This document shows, in pieces, positions 38,647-47,521 of a stretch of DNA of 64,000 bases. Below the pieces are notes generated by a model, which was given only the letters and a program-made list of their open reading frames with translations, searched no databases and was not told the origin of the DNA. The stretch comes from Undibacterium sp. 5I1 (GTDB lineage Bacteria; Pseudomonadota; Gammaproteobacteria; Burkholderiales; Burkholderiaceae_D). The translations under genes were made by a program, and so were the position numbers. The stretch lies in NCBI RefSeq assembly GCF_034314085.1, contig NZ_JAVIWI010000001.1:2232001-2296000 (forward strand), written 5' to 3'. Numbering within the stretch: the stretch's first letter is position 1; the number at the start of each line of letters is the position of its first letter.

Positions 38647-38740
38647 CTACTTTTCCTCTACTTTTTAGAGAGACCGATCTCTCTTAAATCAGCTGCTTAA
38701 AACATCTGACAGTGGTCTATTTTGTTAAGCGCAACTAAGT

Positions 38741-39115
38741 TTATTGACCTGGCGAACTTGCTGTACGTGCGTTGTGTTTTTTTGCATAGATTTTTTTGCT
38801 GGCACGGTTTTCTTCGTGTTGCAGTTTTGCGCGCTCTTGTTTGGTGACGGTGCCATCTGCTTTCGCTGCTTGTTTATCAGTTTCGATTTTAGATTCACGT
38901 TTTTCCAAATTAGTAGCTTCTTTTGCGGTCAGTGCGCCGCTGCTAACGCCATTGGCAACGCGTTGTTGTTGATTATCCTGACGTTTATCGATATTAGGTG
39001 TGTTCGTTGTCGCAGCGGTTTGCGCAAATACTGGCATCGCGAACAAGCTTACAATCAATGCGGGAGCAATTTTGCTGGAGATGATACGTGTGATTGTGTT
39101 TTTGTTGGATTTCAT
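38741..39115 (-). CDS. Small periplasmic Lys/Glu-rich protein, unknown function
   Basis: 124 residues. The signal peptide ends at about residue 31 (ALIVSLFAMPVFA), then a highly charged, helix-prone mature chain. Within it, TAKEATNLEKRESKIETDKQ and VTKQERAKLQHEENRASKKI are two imperfect repeats of about 30 residues. AGGGAAGATC before the ATG is a good ribosome binding site. Similar short proteins occur widely in Oxalobacteraceae, but I know of no function. A MITE end fragment lies just upstream (39164-39182). Confidence 0.75.
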   Translation of the reverse strand: MKSNKNTITRIISSKIAPALIVSLFAMPVFAQTAATTNTPNIDKRQDNQQQRVANGVSSGALTAKEATNLEKRESKIETDKQAAKADGTVTKQERAKLQHEENRASKKIYAKKHNARTASSPGQ

Positions 39116-39163
39116 GATCTTCCCTTTCGATGGATTAAAGTAATTTTACTGACCAAGTGATGC

Positions 39164-39182
39164 AGTTTTGCGTAAATCCTAA
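39164..39182. repeat. MITE end fragment
   Basis: AGTTTTGCGTAAATCCTAA resembles the right end of the GGACTTACGC elements; no left end is present nearby. Confidence 0.4.
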
Positions 39183-39271
39183 TTTTAACTGCGTCACTCA
39201 TGAGCCTATAACGAGGTCAAAATACAAGCTGCTGACATTAAAACTGTAAGCCGCGTAAGCGAATGTAACAA

Positions 39272-40006
39272 TCAAAAATCGGCTGCAATCAAATCAATCC
39301 GGTCGGTACAAAACGCGTCGACACCCCAATCAAAAATTTCCCGAGCGCGCTCTGGCGTGTTCACCGTATAACAAAACAAACCATAGCCTGCAGCTTTGAT
39401 CTGTTGTGCGATCTCAGGCGTTAAATGTTTGTGGTTGGTATGCAAGGCAATCGCGTCCAGTTGTTCTAATCGCTGCTGCCAATCCCACTCAATCTGGTCG
39501 GTTAAAAATCCACGCTTGATCTCTGGTGCCACTAGCTTAGCCTGCATTAAAGCGTCAAATGAAAAGGAAGAAAACAGCACGTCATCACCCGCCTGCATCT
39601 GCTTAGTCACTTCTGCTACGACTCGTCCGGTAATCTCTTCAAACCCCGGTACCGGTTTAATCTCGACATTCATCCAGATCCGATGTTGCTGACAAAATTC
39701 AATCACTTGCACATAAGTCGGGATACGCTCTCCGGCAAACCGCTCAGAAAACCAGCTTCCCGCATCCATCTGTTGTAACTCGGCTGCCAAGCTAGCTGCG
39801 ACGCCACCATCGCCGCGCACAGTGCGACCAAATAAAGGATCATGCATTAGCACAGGCACACCATCCTTTGATAACATGACATCAAACTCAACTGCGTGAA
39901 ATCCGTACTCCAGTCCACATCGCATTGCAGCAATGGTATTTTCTGGAGCGAGCGTGCCACCACCACGGTGCGCGATTATTTTAGGATAAGGCCAACTAGT
40001 TATCAT
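39272..40006 (-). CDS. Glycerophosphodiester phosphodiesterase
   Basis: 244 residues, cytosolic (no signal peptide), like UgpQ. IIAHRGGGTLAPENTIAAMR and EFDVMLSKDGVPVLMHDPLF hold the metal and catalytic His-Arg/His residues, and IWMNVEIKPV supplies a further metal ligand. It hydrolyses glycerophosphodiesters from phospholipid turnover to glycerol-3-phosphate and an alcohol. Divergent from the CoA transferase gene. Confidence 0.94.
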   Translation of the reverse strand: MITSWPYPKIIAHRGGGTLAPENTIAAMRCGLEYGFHAVEFDVMLSKDGVPVLMHDPLFGRTVRGDGGVAASLAAELQQMDAGSWFSERFAGERIPTYVQVIEFCQQHRIWMNVEIKPVPGFEEITGRVVAEVTKQMQAGDDVLFSSFSFDALMQAKLVAPEIKRGFLTDQIEWDWQQRLEQLDAIALHTNHKHLTPEIAQQIKAAGYGLFCYTVNTPERAREIFDWGVDAFCTDRIDLIAADF

Positions 40007-40077
40007 CGTATTGAATTCCTCTCAGCATTGTTTGACTTACCAGAATAGTATCGACCAATCGAACGGACATAGCATAT

Positions 40078-41319
40078 ATGCAGACGACAGAAAACAACAA
40101 GACTTCCCTCGGACATATCCGCGTACTGGATCTCACCCGCGTGCTTGCAGGGCCATGGTGTGCGCAAAATCTAGCTGATCTGGGAGCAGAAGTAATTAAG
40201 GTGGAAAAACCAGAAGTCGGCGACGACACCCGCAGCTGGGGTCCGCCTTTTCTCAAATCCGATGCTGGGAAAAATACCGGCGAAGCTGCTTATTACCTTG
40301 CAGCCAATCGGGGCAAGCGCGCCATCACCGTTGATATCGCCACCAAAGAAGGTCAGCAAATCATCCGCGAACTGGCACAACAATCCGATGTCGTGCTGGA
40401 AAATTATAAAGTCGGCCAACTCAAAAAATACGGTCTGGACTACGACAACCTAAAGCAGCTAAAACCTGATCTGGTGTATTGCTCCATCACAGGTTTTGGT
40501 CAAACCGGACCATACGCGCATCGCGCTGGCTATGATTTTATTGTGCAAGGCATGGGCGGTTTTATGTCACTGACCGGCGAACGTGATGATTTGCCCGGAG
40601 GCGGCCCACAAAAAGCGGGGGTCGCAATTGCAGACCTGATGACTGGCATGTACGCCACCATTGCCGTCATGGCAGCGCTAACACACCGGGATCGCACAGG
40701 AGAAGGCCAATACATCGACATGGCGCTGCTGGATGTACAAGTCGCCATGCTGGCCAATATGAACACCAATTACCTTGCCAGCGGGGTCGCACCAAAACGC
40801 TGGGGCAATGCACATCCGAATATCGTGCCTTACCAAACCTTCGCTACATCAGACGGACACATCATTGTGGCCGCCGGAAATGACGGTCAGTACGCTAAAT
40901 TTGTACATGCAGGCGGTCGCCCTGAACTGGCAGACGATCCCCTGTACTTTACTAATCCACGACGCGTACAGCACAGAGATCAACTAGTGCCGCAATTGGC
41001 CGAGATGGTCAAACAAAAAACCAAACAAGAGTGGATAGACTTATTAGAAAGTGCTGGCGTACCATGCGGCCCGATCAATAATCTGGAAGAAGTGTTCGAC
41101 AATCCACAAGTCATCGCCCGCGAGATGCGGCTTGATCTGCCCCACCCTACGGCAGATAAAGTCAGGCTGGTTGCCAGTCCGATGAAATTATCCGTCACAC
41201 CCACTCAGTATCAGGCACCGCCACCGTTATTGGGGCAGCACAACCAGCAAATTCTGCGCGACGTACTGCATTACGATGATGAAAAGATTGCGACCTTAAT
41301 TAAAAATCGCATTATTTGA
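40078..41319 (+). CDS. Class III CoA transferase (CaiB/BaiF family)
   Basis: 413 residues. GHIRVLDLTRVLAGPWCAQN, LGAEVIKVEKPEVGDDTRSW and FGQTGPYAHRAGYDFIVQGM are family landmarks; the catalytic Asp is in GQYIDMALLDVQ. C-terminal GPINNLEEVFDNPQVIAREM. It moves CoA between two carboxylic acids by a mixed-anhydride mechanism. Likely donors are succinyl-CoA or glutaryl-CoA, but the pair is unknown. Single gene with its own terminator. Confidence 0.93.
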   Translation: MQTTENNKTSLGHIRVLDLTRVLAGPWCAQNLADLGAEVIKVEKPEVGDDTRSWGPPFLKSDAGKNTGEAAYYLAANRGKRAITVDIATKEGQQIIRELAQQSDVVLENYKVGQLKKYGLDYDNLKQLKPDLVYCSITGFGQTGPYAHRAGYDFIVQGMGGFMSLTGERDDLPGGGPQKAGVAIADLMTGMYATIAVMAALTHRDRTGEGQYIDMALLDVQVAMLANMNTNYLASGVAPKRWGNAHPNIVPYQTFATSDGHIIVAAGNDGQYAKFVHAGGRPELADDPLYFTNPRRVQHRDQLVPQLAEMVKQKTKQEWIDLLESAGVPCGPINNLEEVFDNPQVIAREMRLDLPHPTADKVRLVASPMKLSVTPTQYQAPPPLLGQHNQQILRDVLHYDDEKIATLIKNRII

Positions 41320-41390
41320 TCTTGGTTTAAGCATGGGGCTAGCTTGCGCTGACTTAGCCATCAACTTAGTCAAAACTATCAACTAAAGCA

Positions 41391-41422
41391 AAAAGGGAGT
41401 GGCCAAAAAGCCACTCCCTTTT
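41391..41422. terminator. Terminator after the CoA transferase gene
   Basis: AAAAGGGAGTGGC with GCCACTCCCTTTT, 13-base perfect stem with a six-base loop. Confidence 0.88.
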
Positions 41423-41440
41423 ATATTTTAAAATACCGAT

Positions 41441-41526
41441 AAATAGGGGGAGTATGCTATCAAAATAAGCTAATAACCAGACTTTATATGGACAATAAAA
41501 TATACTTACCCAGAGTATTCAATATT
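41441..41526. repeat. Dispersed ATACTCCCC element, copy D (inverted orientation)
   Basis: GGGGAGTATGC at the left, TATATGGACAATAAAATATAC in the middle, GAGTATTCAATATT at the right. Its complement aligns closely with copy C at 19.7 kb. Between convergent genes. Confidence 0.65.
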
Positions 41527-41593
41527 ATCGCAGCTTAAATACAGCTTATTTCAATACCCGCCCCCACTGCTGGCCTTTAATGTATCGCCTCGA

Positions 41594-43441
41594 TTATCCC
41601 TTTACATCCTGCTTCATCAGCAAAGTATTTTGCGCATCTAACCAGACTTTTAATGGTGCGAAATAATCCAGAATTGCCGAGGCGTCCATCTTCTCTTCGC
41701 CAGAAACGGTTTTCAGTGCCTCGCTCCACGGACGGCTTGCACCCATGGACAGCATCGCTTGATATTTGGCACCGGCTTTTTTGTTACCGTAGTTAGAGCA
41801 ACGATTCAACGGACCAACATAACCCGCTTCTTTGCACAAAGCGCGATGAAACTGGAACTGCAAAATATCGGCAATAAAATAGCGAGCATAGGGCGTATCG
41901 GCAGGCACATGATATTTTGCGCCCGCATCAAAGCCGTCGGCTTCCATCGGCGCAGGTCGCTTGATCCCTTGATATTTCTCCCGCAGCTCCCACCAGACTT
42001 TGTCGTAATCTTTAGGCGCAACCTGACCGGAATACACCTTCCAACGCCATTGATCCACCAGATAACCGAACGGTAAGAAAGCGACCTTTTCTAAGGCGCG
42101 ATTCAACAACACGCCAATATCTTGCGATACATCCGGCACCTGATTCAGCAAGCCGATTTGCTTCAGATATTCTGGTGTTACGGACAAGGCAACCGTGTCG
42201 CCGATCGCTTCATGGAAGCCGTCATTTGCGCCCCCTCTGAACAAAAACGGTTGTTTACGATACGCAAGATCATAATAAATATGACCCAACTCATGATGAA
42301 TCGTAGTGAAGTCTTCGGTCGTCTGATTCATACACATCTTAACGCGTACATCGGTCATGTTGTCCAGATCCCAAGCCGATGCATGGCACACGACTTCGCG
42401 ATCACGCGGCTTGGTCAACATCGATTTTTGCCAGAACGTCGCGGGCAAGGATTCCATCCCCAGCGAGGTATAAAAACCTTCGGCAAATTGGGCCATCCCT
42501 TTGGCATCGATATTTTTTTGCTTCAATACTGCGCCAACATCCAAAGAGGCATCCTGGCCTTGCGGTCTGACGATAGGATATAAATTCTCCCAGGTCTGAC
42601 TCCACATATTGCCAAACAAATGGGCGGGGATCGGCCCTGTCAGCGGCACCACATCAGGGCCATAGGTCTGACGTAATTTCAAACGCACATACTGATGCAA
42701 AGATTCATACAAAGGTTTGACTTGCTGCCACAGGCGCTCACTCTCGGCAGCGAATTCATCCGCCGACATATCGTATTCTGAACGCCACAATGCGCCGGTA
42801 TCGGCGTAGCCCATTTCTCGCGCACCCTTGTTGGACACGGCGACATAATCGACATAACTCTTTTTATATTTGGTCGCCTGATGATGCCAGCCCATCCAGA
42901 TATCTTTGAGTACCGCTGGGTCATGGCTCTCTGCCATGATTTGTTCCATTTGCCCCAGATCCAGACAGGTGCTTGGATCATCTGCCTTTTTGCAATATTT
43001 GGCTTTGCCATATTCACCTGCCAGCGAGGTGCTCAGGCGGGTGTAAGCTTCGCGGTCAGCCGCGTTGCTCAGACTTAAATTGAGCTGCAATAGTTTTAAC
43101 TTACGTTTGCTGTCCACTGACAGAGGCAAGTGATTATAGCGACGCGCCTGAATCGCAATTTCACTGCCGACGGTTAAAGCCTGTTCACTGGCTTGCGCCG
43201 ACATTGCCTCAGTATCGTCGGTGATATGCGTCTCATACACCCAAGCAGCACGTTGCGAGATCACCGACAGTTGTTGCAAACGTACTTCGCTGTCACGCAA
43301 AAACTGTTCTGCTTCGGCCACGGTCGGCGGCTTGGCTTTGACTTTGGCTGACGCGGCGGTTTGGGCCATGGCCGTCACAGGTACGGATAACGCCATTGCG
43401 ATGGCAGTCAGTACCGGTAAAAAACGTGTGGAATAACGCAT
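41594..43441 (-). CDS. Secreted M2-family metallopeptidase (peptidyl-dipeptidase, ACE-like)
   Basis: 615 residues from ATG 43441, the start that gives a clean signal peptide (about residues 1-26, ending VTAMAQ). The frame continues 31 codons upstream without sense. The zinc site is HHELGHIYYDLAYRKQPFLF (His-Glu-x2-His) with the third ligand in DGFHEAIGDTVALS. M2 enzymes remove C-terminal dipeptides from oligopeptides. The signal peptide places it in the periplasm. Convergent with the CoA transferase gene. Confidence 0.93.
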   Translation of the reverse strand: MRYSTRFLPVLTAIAMALSVPVTAMAQTAASAKVKAKPPTVAEAEQFLRDSEVRLQQLSVISQRAAWVYETHITDDTEAMSAQASEQALTVGSEIAIQARRYNHLPLSVDSKRKLKLLQLNLSLSNAADREAYTRLSTSLAGEYGKAKYCKKADDPSTCLDLGQMEQIMAESHDPAVLKDIWMGWHHQATKYKKSYVDYVAVSNKGAREMGYADTGALWRSEYDMSADEFAAESERLWQQVKPLYESLHQYVRLKLRQTYGPDVVPLTGPIPAHLFGNMWSQTWENLYPIVRPQGQDASLDVGAVLKQKNIDAKGMAQFAEGFYTSLGMESLPATFWQKSMLTKPRDREVVCHASAWDLDNMTDVRVKMCMNQTTEDFTTIHHELGHIYYDLAYRKQPFLFRGGANDGFHEAIGDTVALSVTPEYLKQIGLLNQVPDVSQDIGVLLNRALEKVAFLPFGYLVDQWRWKVYSGQVAPKDYDKVWWELREKYQGIKRPAPMEADGFDAGAKYHVPADTPYARYFIADILQFQFHRALCKEAGYVGPLNRCSNYGNKKAGAKYQAMLSMGASRPWSEALKTVSGEEKMDASAILDYFAPLKVWLDAQNTLLMKQDVKG

Positions 43442-43924
43442 AAGATCCTTATTAAAAACGACGAGATCATCGGTAATGACTTCAGTATGCCGATGAGTAA
43501 ATAAGCGACAACTTTTTACGCTGCAATGCAGCACTACTTTGTGCCTATGCTGTGCTGATACTCATAGTGAAGCTCAAGATTGATCAGGACAAGCTGGGCT
43601 AAAACAATCTCAAAAACGAGCTTAATCACGGGCTTGCTAACAAGGCTACGAAAGAGCTTGCCAACAAGGCCGATAAATATATCAGCAAAATATTCTGGTG
43701 TAGGAATTTTCTATTACCGCATACGCAATTTTGGCGGGTCATTTCGCGGCGGTTCAGCGCTGATTGGCGACCAGATCGTGTGCTTTCGTCGCTTTCCTGT
43801 CGCACAATAAGACGACTCCGCTGATCATGGCTGTCATTCGCAAATAGTATTGGTGCAATAAATCTCTTTAGTAAAAGTAAAGCAAAACTAAAGGAAAACT
43901 AAAGGGAAGCTAACTAAGCAACGT
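43442..43924. other. Intergenic region between M2 peptidase and histidine kinase genes
   Basis: Divergent promoters expected. A 76-codon open frame at 43580 has no coding character. TAAAGxAAAACTAAAGGxAA-type direct repeats at 43870-43915 precede the kinase gene. Confidence 0.4.
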
Positions 43925-45088
43925 ATGATAGACATTCGAAAAAAATTCCTTCCTTTTCATATGCTGACATTGATCTTCCCCAGAGCTGGGCACAAAATCA
44001 ACTTACTCAGGTCGGTCGCGATCTTAATACTTGTCAATACGCTGATCGCAGTTTTCCTGACTTATGTCGTCAGTATCAATGCGCCATTCCAGACGATCTG
44101 GGTTTTTTCGATCATCATCGGCACCTGCATCTCGATATTGATTGATGGCTTGCGCTGGCTCATCTGGAGGACGAATAAACCCAATCGCCTAGCCTTTTTA
44201 TTGGTCTGCGCAGCAGCGGCGCCGGTCGGGTACTATATCGGCGTCACGATCAGTATGCTGATCTACGGCATTCCAATACCCAACCTAGGTGGATTTATTA
44301 CTCGCAGTGACCGCGCGATGGTCATCATGTCTGTTTTTTTCAGTCTGATTTCAGGTGTATTTTTCTGGAACCAAAGCAAGCTGGCAGAATTTAAAGCAGA
44401 GGCAGAAAAAGAGAAAGCCCGGCATGCCGCCATCGAACGGCAGGCAATCCAGGCCAAACTGCAATTGCTGCAAGCGCAGATCGAGCCGCATATGCTCTTC
44501 AACACGCTGGCGAATTTACAGGGCTTAATCGCTATCGATACCGAACGCGCCCAATACATGCTGGAGCAATTAATTCTATATCTGCGTGCCAGTCTCAGCT
44601 CTTCCCGCACCGATAAAACTACGCTCAAACAAGAGTTTGCTTTGATGCATGCCTACCTAGAATTATTAGCGATACGTATGGGCAAGCGCCTCACGTATCA
44701 GATCGATTTACCGAAAGAGTTGCAGTCCTTGCAGATCGCGCCGATGTTGTTACAACCTCTGGTCGAGAACGCGATCAAACATGGCGTCGAACCGAAAATG
44801 GAAGGTGGTCATATCCATGTCTCTGCCACGATGGACAACCATGTTTTGCATTTAAAAGTAATCGATACAGGCATGGGCTTGCCATCCAACTACAAAGACC
44901 CCATCGCAATTCAAGCCCAAGTCAATGAGCTTCAGAATGACAGCGTGGACGGCAACATCCAACATGTCGGCAACGAGAATATACGCGACCGCTTGTTTGC
45001 ATTGTATGGCGCCAGCGCCAGCCTGACACTCAGCCCCAATCAACCAGAAGGTGCAATTGCGCACCTGACTATTCCGCTACAAGGATAA
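43925..45088 (+). CDS. Sensor histidine kinase, LytS/YehU-like (His_kinase family)
   Basis: 387 residues. Four N-terminal membrane helices (about 25-140), then a coiled coil rich in Lys/Glu/Ala (about 155-185), then the catalytic part. The phosphoacceptor is in QIEPHMLFNTLANLQGLIA. The N box is LLQPLVENAIKHGVEPKMEG and the G box DTGMGLPSN. No periplasmic sensor domain is evident, so it may sense a membrane signal. The LytTR response regulator follows four bases later. Confidence 0.92.
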   Translation: MIDIRKKFLPFHMLTLIFPRAGHKINLLRSVAILILVNTLIAVFLTYVVSINAPFQTIWVFSIIIGTCISILIDGLRWLIWRTNKPNRLAFLLVCAAAAPVGYYIGVTISMLIYGIPIPNLGGFITRSDRAMVIMSVFFSLISGVFFWNQSKLAEFKAEAEKEKARHAAIERQAIQAKLQLLQAQIEPHMLFNTLANLQGLIAIDTERAQYMLEQLILYLRASLSSSRTDKTTLKQEFALMHAYLELLAIRMGKRLTYQIDLPKELQSLQIAPMLLQPLVENAIKHGVEPKMEGGHIHVSATMDNHVLHLKVIDTGMGLPSNYKDPIAIQAQVNELQNDSVDGNIQHVGNENIRDRLFALYGASASLTLSPNQPEGAIAHLTIPLQG

Positions 45089-45092
45089 ATAT

Positions 45093-45944
45093 ATGGCACA
45101 ACTACGCGCGCTCATCGCAGAAGATGAAACGATATTGTCACTTACGCTAATAAAGCATCTGGAAAAACTCTGGCCAGAGCTACGCATTTGCGGCGTGGTA
45201 GAAAACGGTGTGGCCGCAGTACAAGAAGCACTGGCACAGCTACCAGACATTCTTTTTTTAGATATCAAAATGCCAGGGAAAACCGGGTTGGAAGTCGCAC
45301 AAGAACTGGCCGAAGAATGGACTGATGACAAACCTTTCCCGTTGATTGTCTTCGTCACAGCCTATGACGATTATGCGATAGACGCATTTGAACATGCAGC
45401 ATCCGATTATGTATTGAAACCAGTCAGCGAAGAACGTTTGAGCAAAACTGTCAAACGATTACAAACACGTTTAGACGACGGTCAAGAGCGTTCAGGAGAA
45501 TTAGAACGGGTAGTCGCGCAATTGCGCAATCTGATGCCTGGCGTTGGCACTCTTGGCTATGCAAATCAAGCTGGAGTTAATCAAGCCGGTGTCGCTAGCG
45601 GTGATGCAAAGACGACCGAAAAACTAACGATCATACGCGCTGCGGTCGGTAATCAGACCCGTATGATACGCATTGATGATGTGCTATATTTTGAAGCAAC
45701 TGACAAGTACATCAACGTCGTGACAGCAGAACATTCTTCACTAATCCGTGTTAGCCTCAGAGAGTTATTGCCACAGCTCGACAGTAACCAGTTCTGGCAA
45801 ATCCATCGCAGCACGGTGGTCAACAGCCAGTGCATCCATTCGGCGCATCGGGATGAATCTGGCAAGCTCTCGCTCAAGCTCATCGACCGGGATGAGAAGC
45901 TGGCGGTCAGCCGTGTGTATGCCCATCTTTTCAGACAAATGTAA
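45093..45944 (+). CDS. LytTR-family response regulator
   Basis: 283 residues. The receiver domain occupies residues 1-125 with the phosphorylated Asp in ILFLDIKMPGKTGLEVAQEL and Lys in YVLKPVSEERL. The linker contains a short direct repeat, NQAGVNQAGVA. The C-terminal LytTR DNA-binding domain (about 190-283) shows FEATDKYINVVTAEHSSLIR and FWQIHRSTVVNSQCIHSAHR. AAGGATAAAT precedes the ATG. Forms one operon with the kinase and the elaA gene. Confidence 0.94.
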   Translation: MAQLRALIAEDETILSLTLIKHLEKLWPELRICGVVENGVAAVQEALAQLPDILFLDIKMPGKTGLEVAQELAEEWTDDKPFPLIVFVTAYDDYAIDAFEHAASDYVLKPVSEERLSKTVKRLQTRLDDGQERSGELERVVAQLRNLMPGVGTLGYANQAGVNQAGVASGDAKTTEKLTIIRAAVGNQTRMIRIDDVLYFEATDKYINVVTAEHSSLIRVSLRELLPQLDSNQFWQIHRSTVVNSQCIHSAHRDESGKLSLKLIDRDEKLAVSRVYAHLFRQM

Positions 45945-45952
45945 TTTTATCT

Positions 45953-46528
45953 ATGACCGCTCTTCAATCGACTTCGCAATCAACTTCTGAATCGCACTCA
46001 GTGCCAGCGTCTCACAATACTCAACCCATCAGCGCTGCGGTGCAATGGCAATGTCTGGCGTTTGATGACTTATCACCCGCGCTGTTGTATGCCATTTTGC
46101 GTGCACGCAGCGAGGTATTTGTCGTGGAACAAAACTGCGTGTTCCCAGATATGGATGACGCAGATCAGGATTGTCTGCACGTGGTTGGAACAGTCATAGA
46201 AGAAGCGACGGAACACGCCTCTACGCAAAGCAAGATCAGAGTCGCGGCCTATCTGCGCATCGTTCCGCCGGGTCTCAAGTTTGCAGAAGCATCCATCGGC
46301 CGTGTGATCACAACAAAAGAATTTCGCGGTAGCGGCAGCGGCAAAGCACTCATCACCGAGGGCATCGCGCAGTTAGAACAACGCTACCCCAATCAGCCTA
46401 TCCGCATCGGCGCACAAGCGTATTTGGAAAAATTTTATGGCAGCTTTGGCTTTGTCACCGTCTCAGACATCTATCTGGAAGATGATATTGAACATGTAGA
46501 AATGCTGCGGGCTGCAAGCGAAACATAA
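45953..46528 (+). CDS. elaA: ElaA-type GNAT acetyltransferase
   Basis: 191 residues, with a polar Ser/Thr-rich head of about 30 residues and then the ElaA domain: ILRARSEVFVVEQNCVFPDM, ASIGRVITTKEFRGSGSGKA (acetyl-CoA loop) and RIGAQAYLEKFYGSFGFVTV. Eight bases after the response regulator stop, so likely co-transcribed. Substrate unknown. Confidence 0.9.
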   Translation: MTALQSTSQSTSESHSVPASHNTQPISAAVQWQCLAFDDLSPALLYAILRARSEVFVVEQNCVFPDMDDADQDCLHVVGTVIEEATEHASTQSKIRVAAYLRIVPPGLKFAEASIGRVITTKEFRGSGSGKALITEGIAQLEQRYPNQPIRIGAQAYLEKFYGSFGFVTVSDIYLEDDIEHVEMLRAASET

Positions 46529-46589
46529 AGGTTTAATCAAGACTTTCTACAGCTGATGCGTTTGGGTAGAAGGTGCATTAAAGCGCCTT

Positions 46590-47357
46590 CTATAAACCCG
46601 AACAAATCGGCAACGACAGCGCCTGCAACACCTCACCTTTATCCGATTGCACAAAAGCTGCCACTGCCAGATTCTTGCGTACAGCATTCGCAGGGAAGCT
46701 GATCTGGCGCATCGTCGTATTGCTGCCGCCCGTCAGACGAACGGGATCGCCCCACTGCCGCACGACATAATCATGCTGTAGCGTGACACCACTGTTTTCT
46801 CCTGCTTTGACATGCGAGACCAAGCCGCTTTCAACCAAGGCAAAATAGAGTTTGCCCGTTTGCGCCGTATTGCTGGTCATACTCACGTTGAGCTGACGAT
46901 CTGTCACGCCATCCAAAGTCAGGCGAATATCCGCTTGGGCAGGTTTTTGATTAATGCGCTTGACTGCATCCGCCACGCCATTACTCCAGTTGCGCAACTC
47001 TTTGCCCGCAACAAACACCTCGGGCGTGTACACCGTGCGAGTGGACGCCAGCTCCGCCAGCCAGCGCTGACGCTGCGTAAAAATAGGATTGGAGAAGGTA
47101 TCTTTCCAGCCGATGTAATCCCAATAATCCACATGCAGCGATAAGGGCAATACCTGGTCGGATGTTAAGCCGGTCGTTTTGTAGACACTACTGACAAACT
47201 TATCGGCTGGCGGACAACTATTGCAGCCCTCGGAGGTGTACAACTCCAGCAAAGCGACCGTGTGCGCTGGGCTGCTTTTGGTACATGTTTGCGCCAACGC
47301 TGGCTGGACGATCCCTGCAACCAGTACCAACGGCCATACTGAGAATAAACGTTTCAT
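46590..47357 (-). CDS. DUF1223 secreted thioredoxin-fold protein
   Basis: 255 residues. Signal peptide to about residue 22 (VAGIVQPALA). VALLELYTSEGCNSCPPADK carries the CxxC pair of this family, LSLHVDYWDYIGWKDTFSNP follows, and VYTPEVFVAGKELRNW is the cis-Pro region. Possible role in disulphide or copper-related redox in the periplasm; not established. ACCTCCTTA-type complement gives a good ribosome binding site. Convergent with the elaA unit. Confidence 0.9.
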   Translation of the reverse strand: MKRLFSVWPLVLVAGIVQPALAQTCTKSSPAHTVALLELYTSEGCNSCPPADKFVSSVYKTTGLTSDQVLPLSLHVDYWDYIGWKDTFSNPIFTQRQRWLAELASTRTVYTPEVFVAGKELRNWSNGVADAVKRINQKPAQADIRLTLDGVTDRQLNVSMTSNTAQTGKLYFALVESGLVSHVKAGENSGVTLQHDYVVRQWGDPVRLTGGSNTTMRQISFPANAVRKNLAVAAFVQSDKGEVLQALSLPICSGL

Positions 47358-47388
47358 ACCACCTCCTTAAAAATCAGGAACCTTAATA

Positions 47389-47430
47389 AGGACTTGGACA
47401 CCGCCCTCCATCTGGCGCTGTCCAAGTCCT
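47389..47430. terminator. Long hairpin between DUF1223 and DUF2157 genes
   Basis: AGGACTTGGACA and its exact complement TGTCCAAGTCCT (47419-47430) with an 18-base loop that pairs internally. No T-run, so it may be a processing or attenuation structure of the DUF2157 transcript. Confidence 0.5.
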
Positions 47431-47521
47431 ATATTCATATCCCTATTTATACTGCGACTATATGTCTTAGTCTAAGGAGGTAGTGTTTCCTTACATCGAT
47501 CTTATTAATATTAGGACCTAT

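Noticed and set aside
43580..43810. 76-codon plus-strand open frame ahead of the kinase gene
   Set aside because: Composition and codon use are not protein-like, with no ribosome binding site and no recognisable domain.
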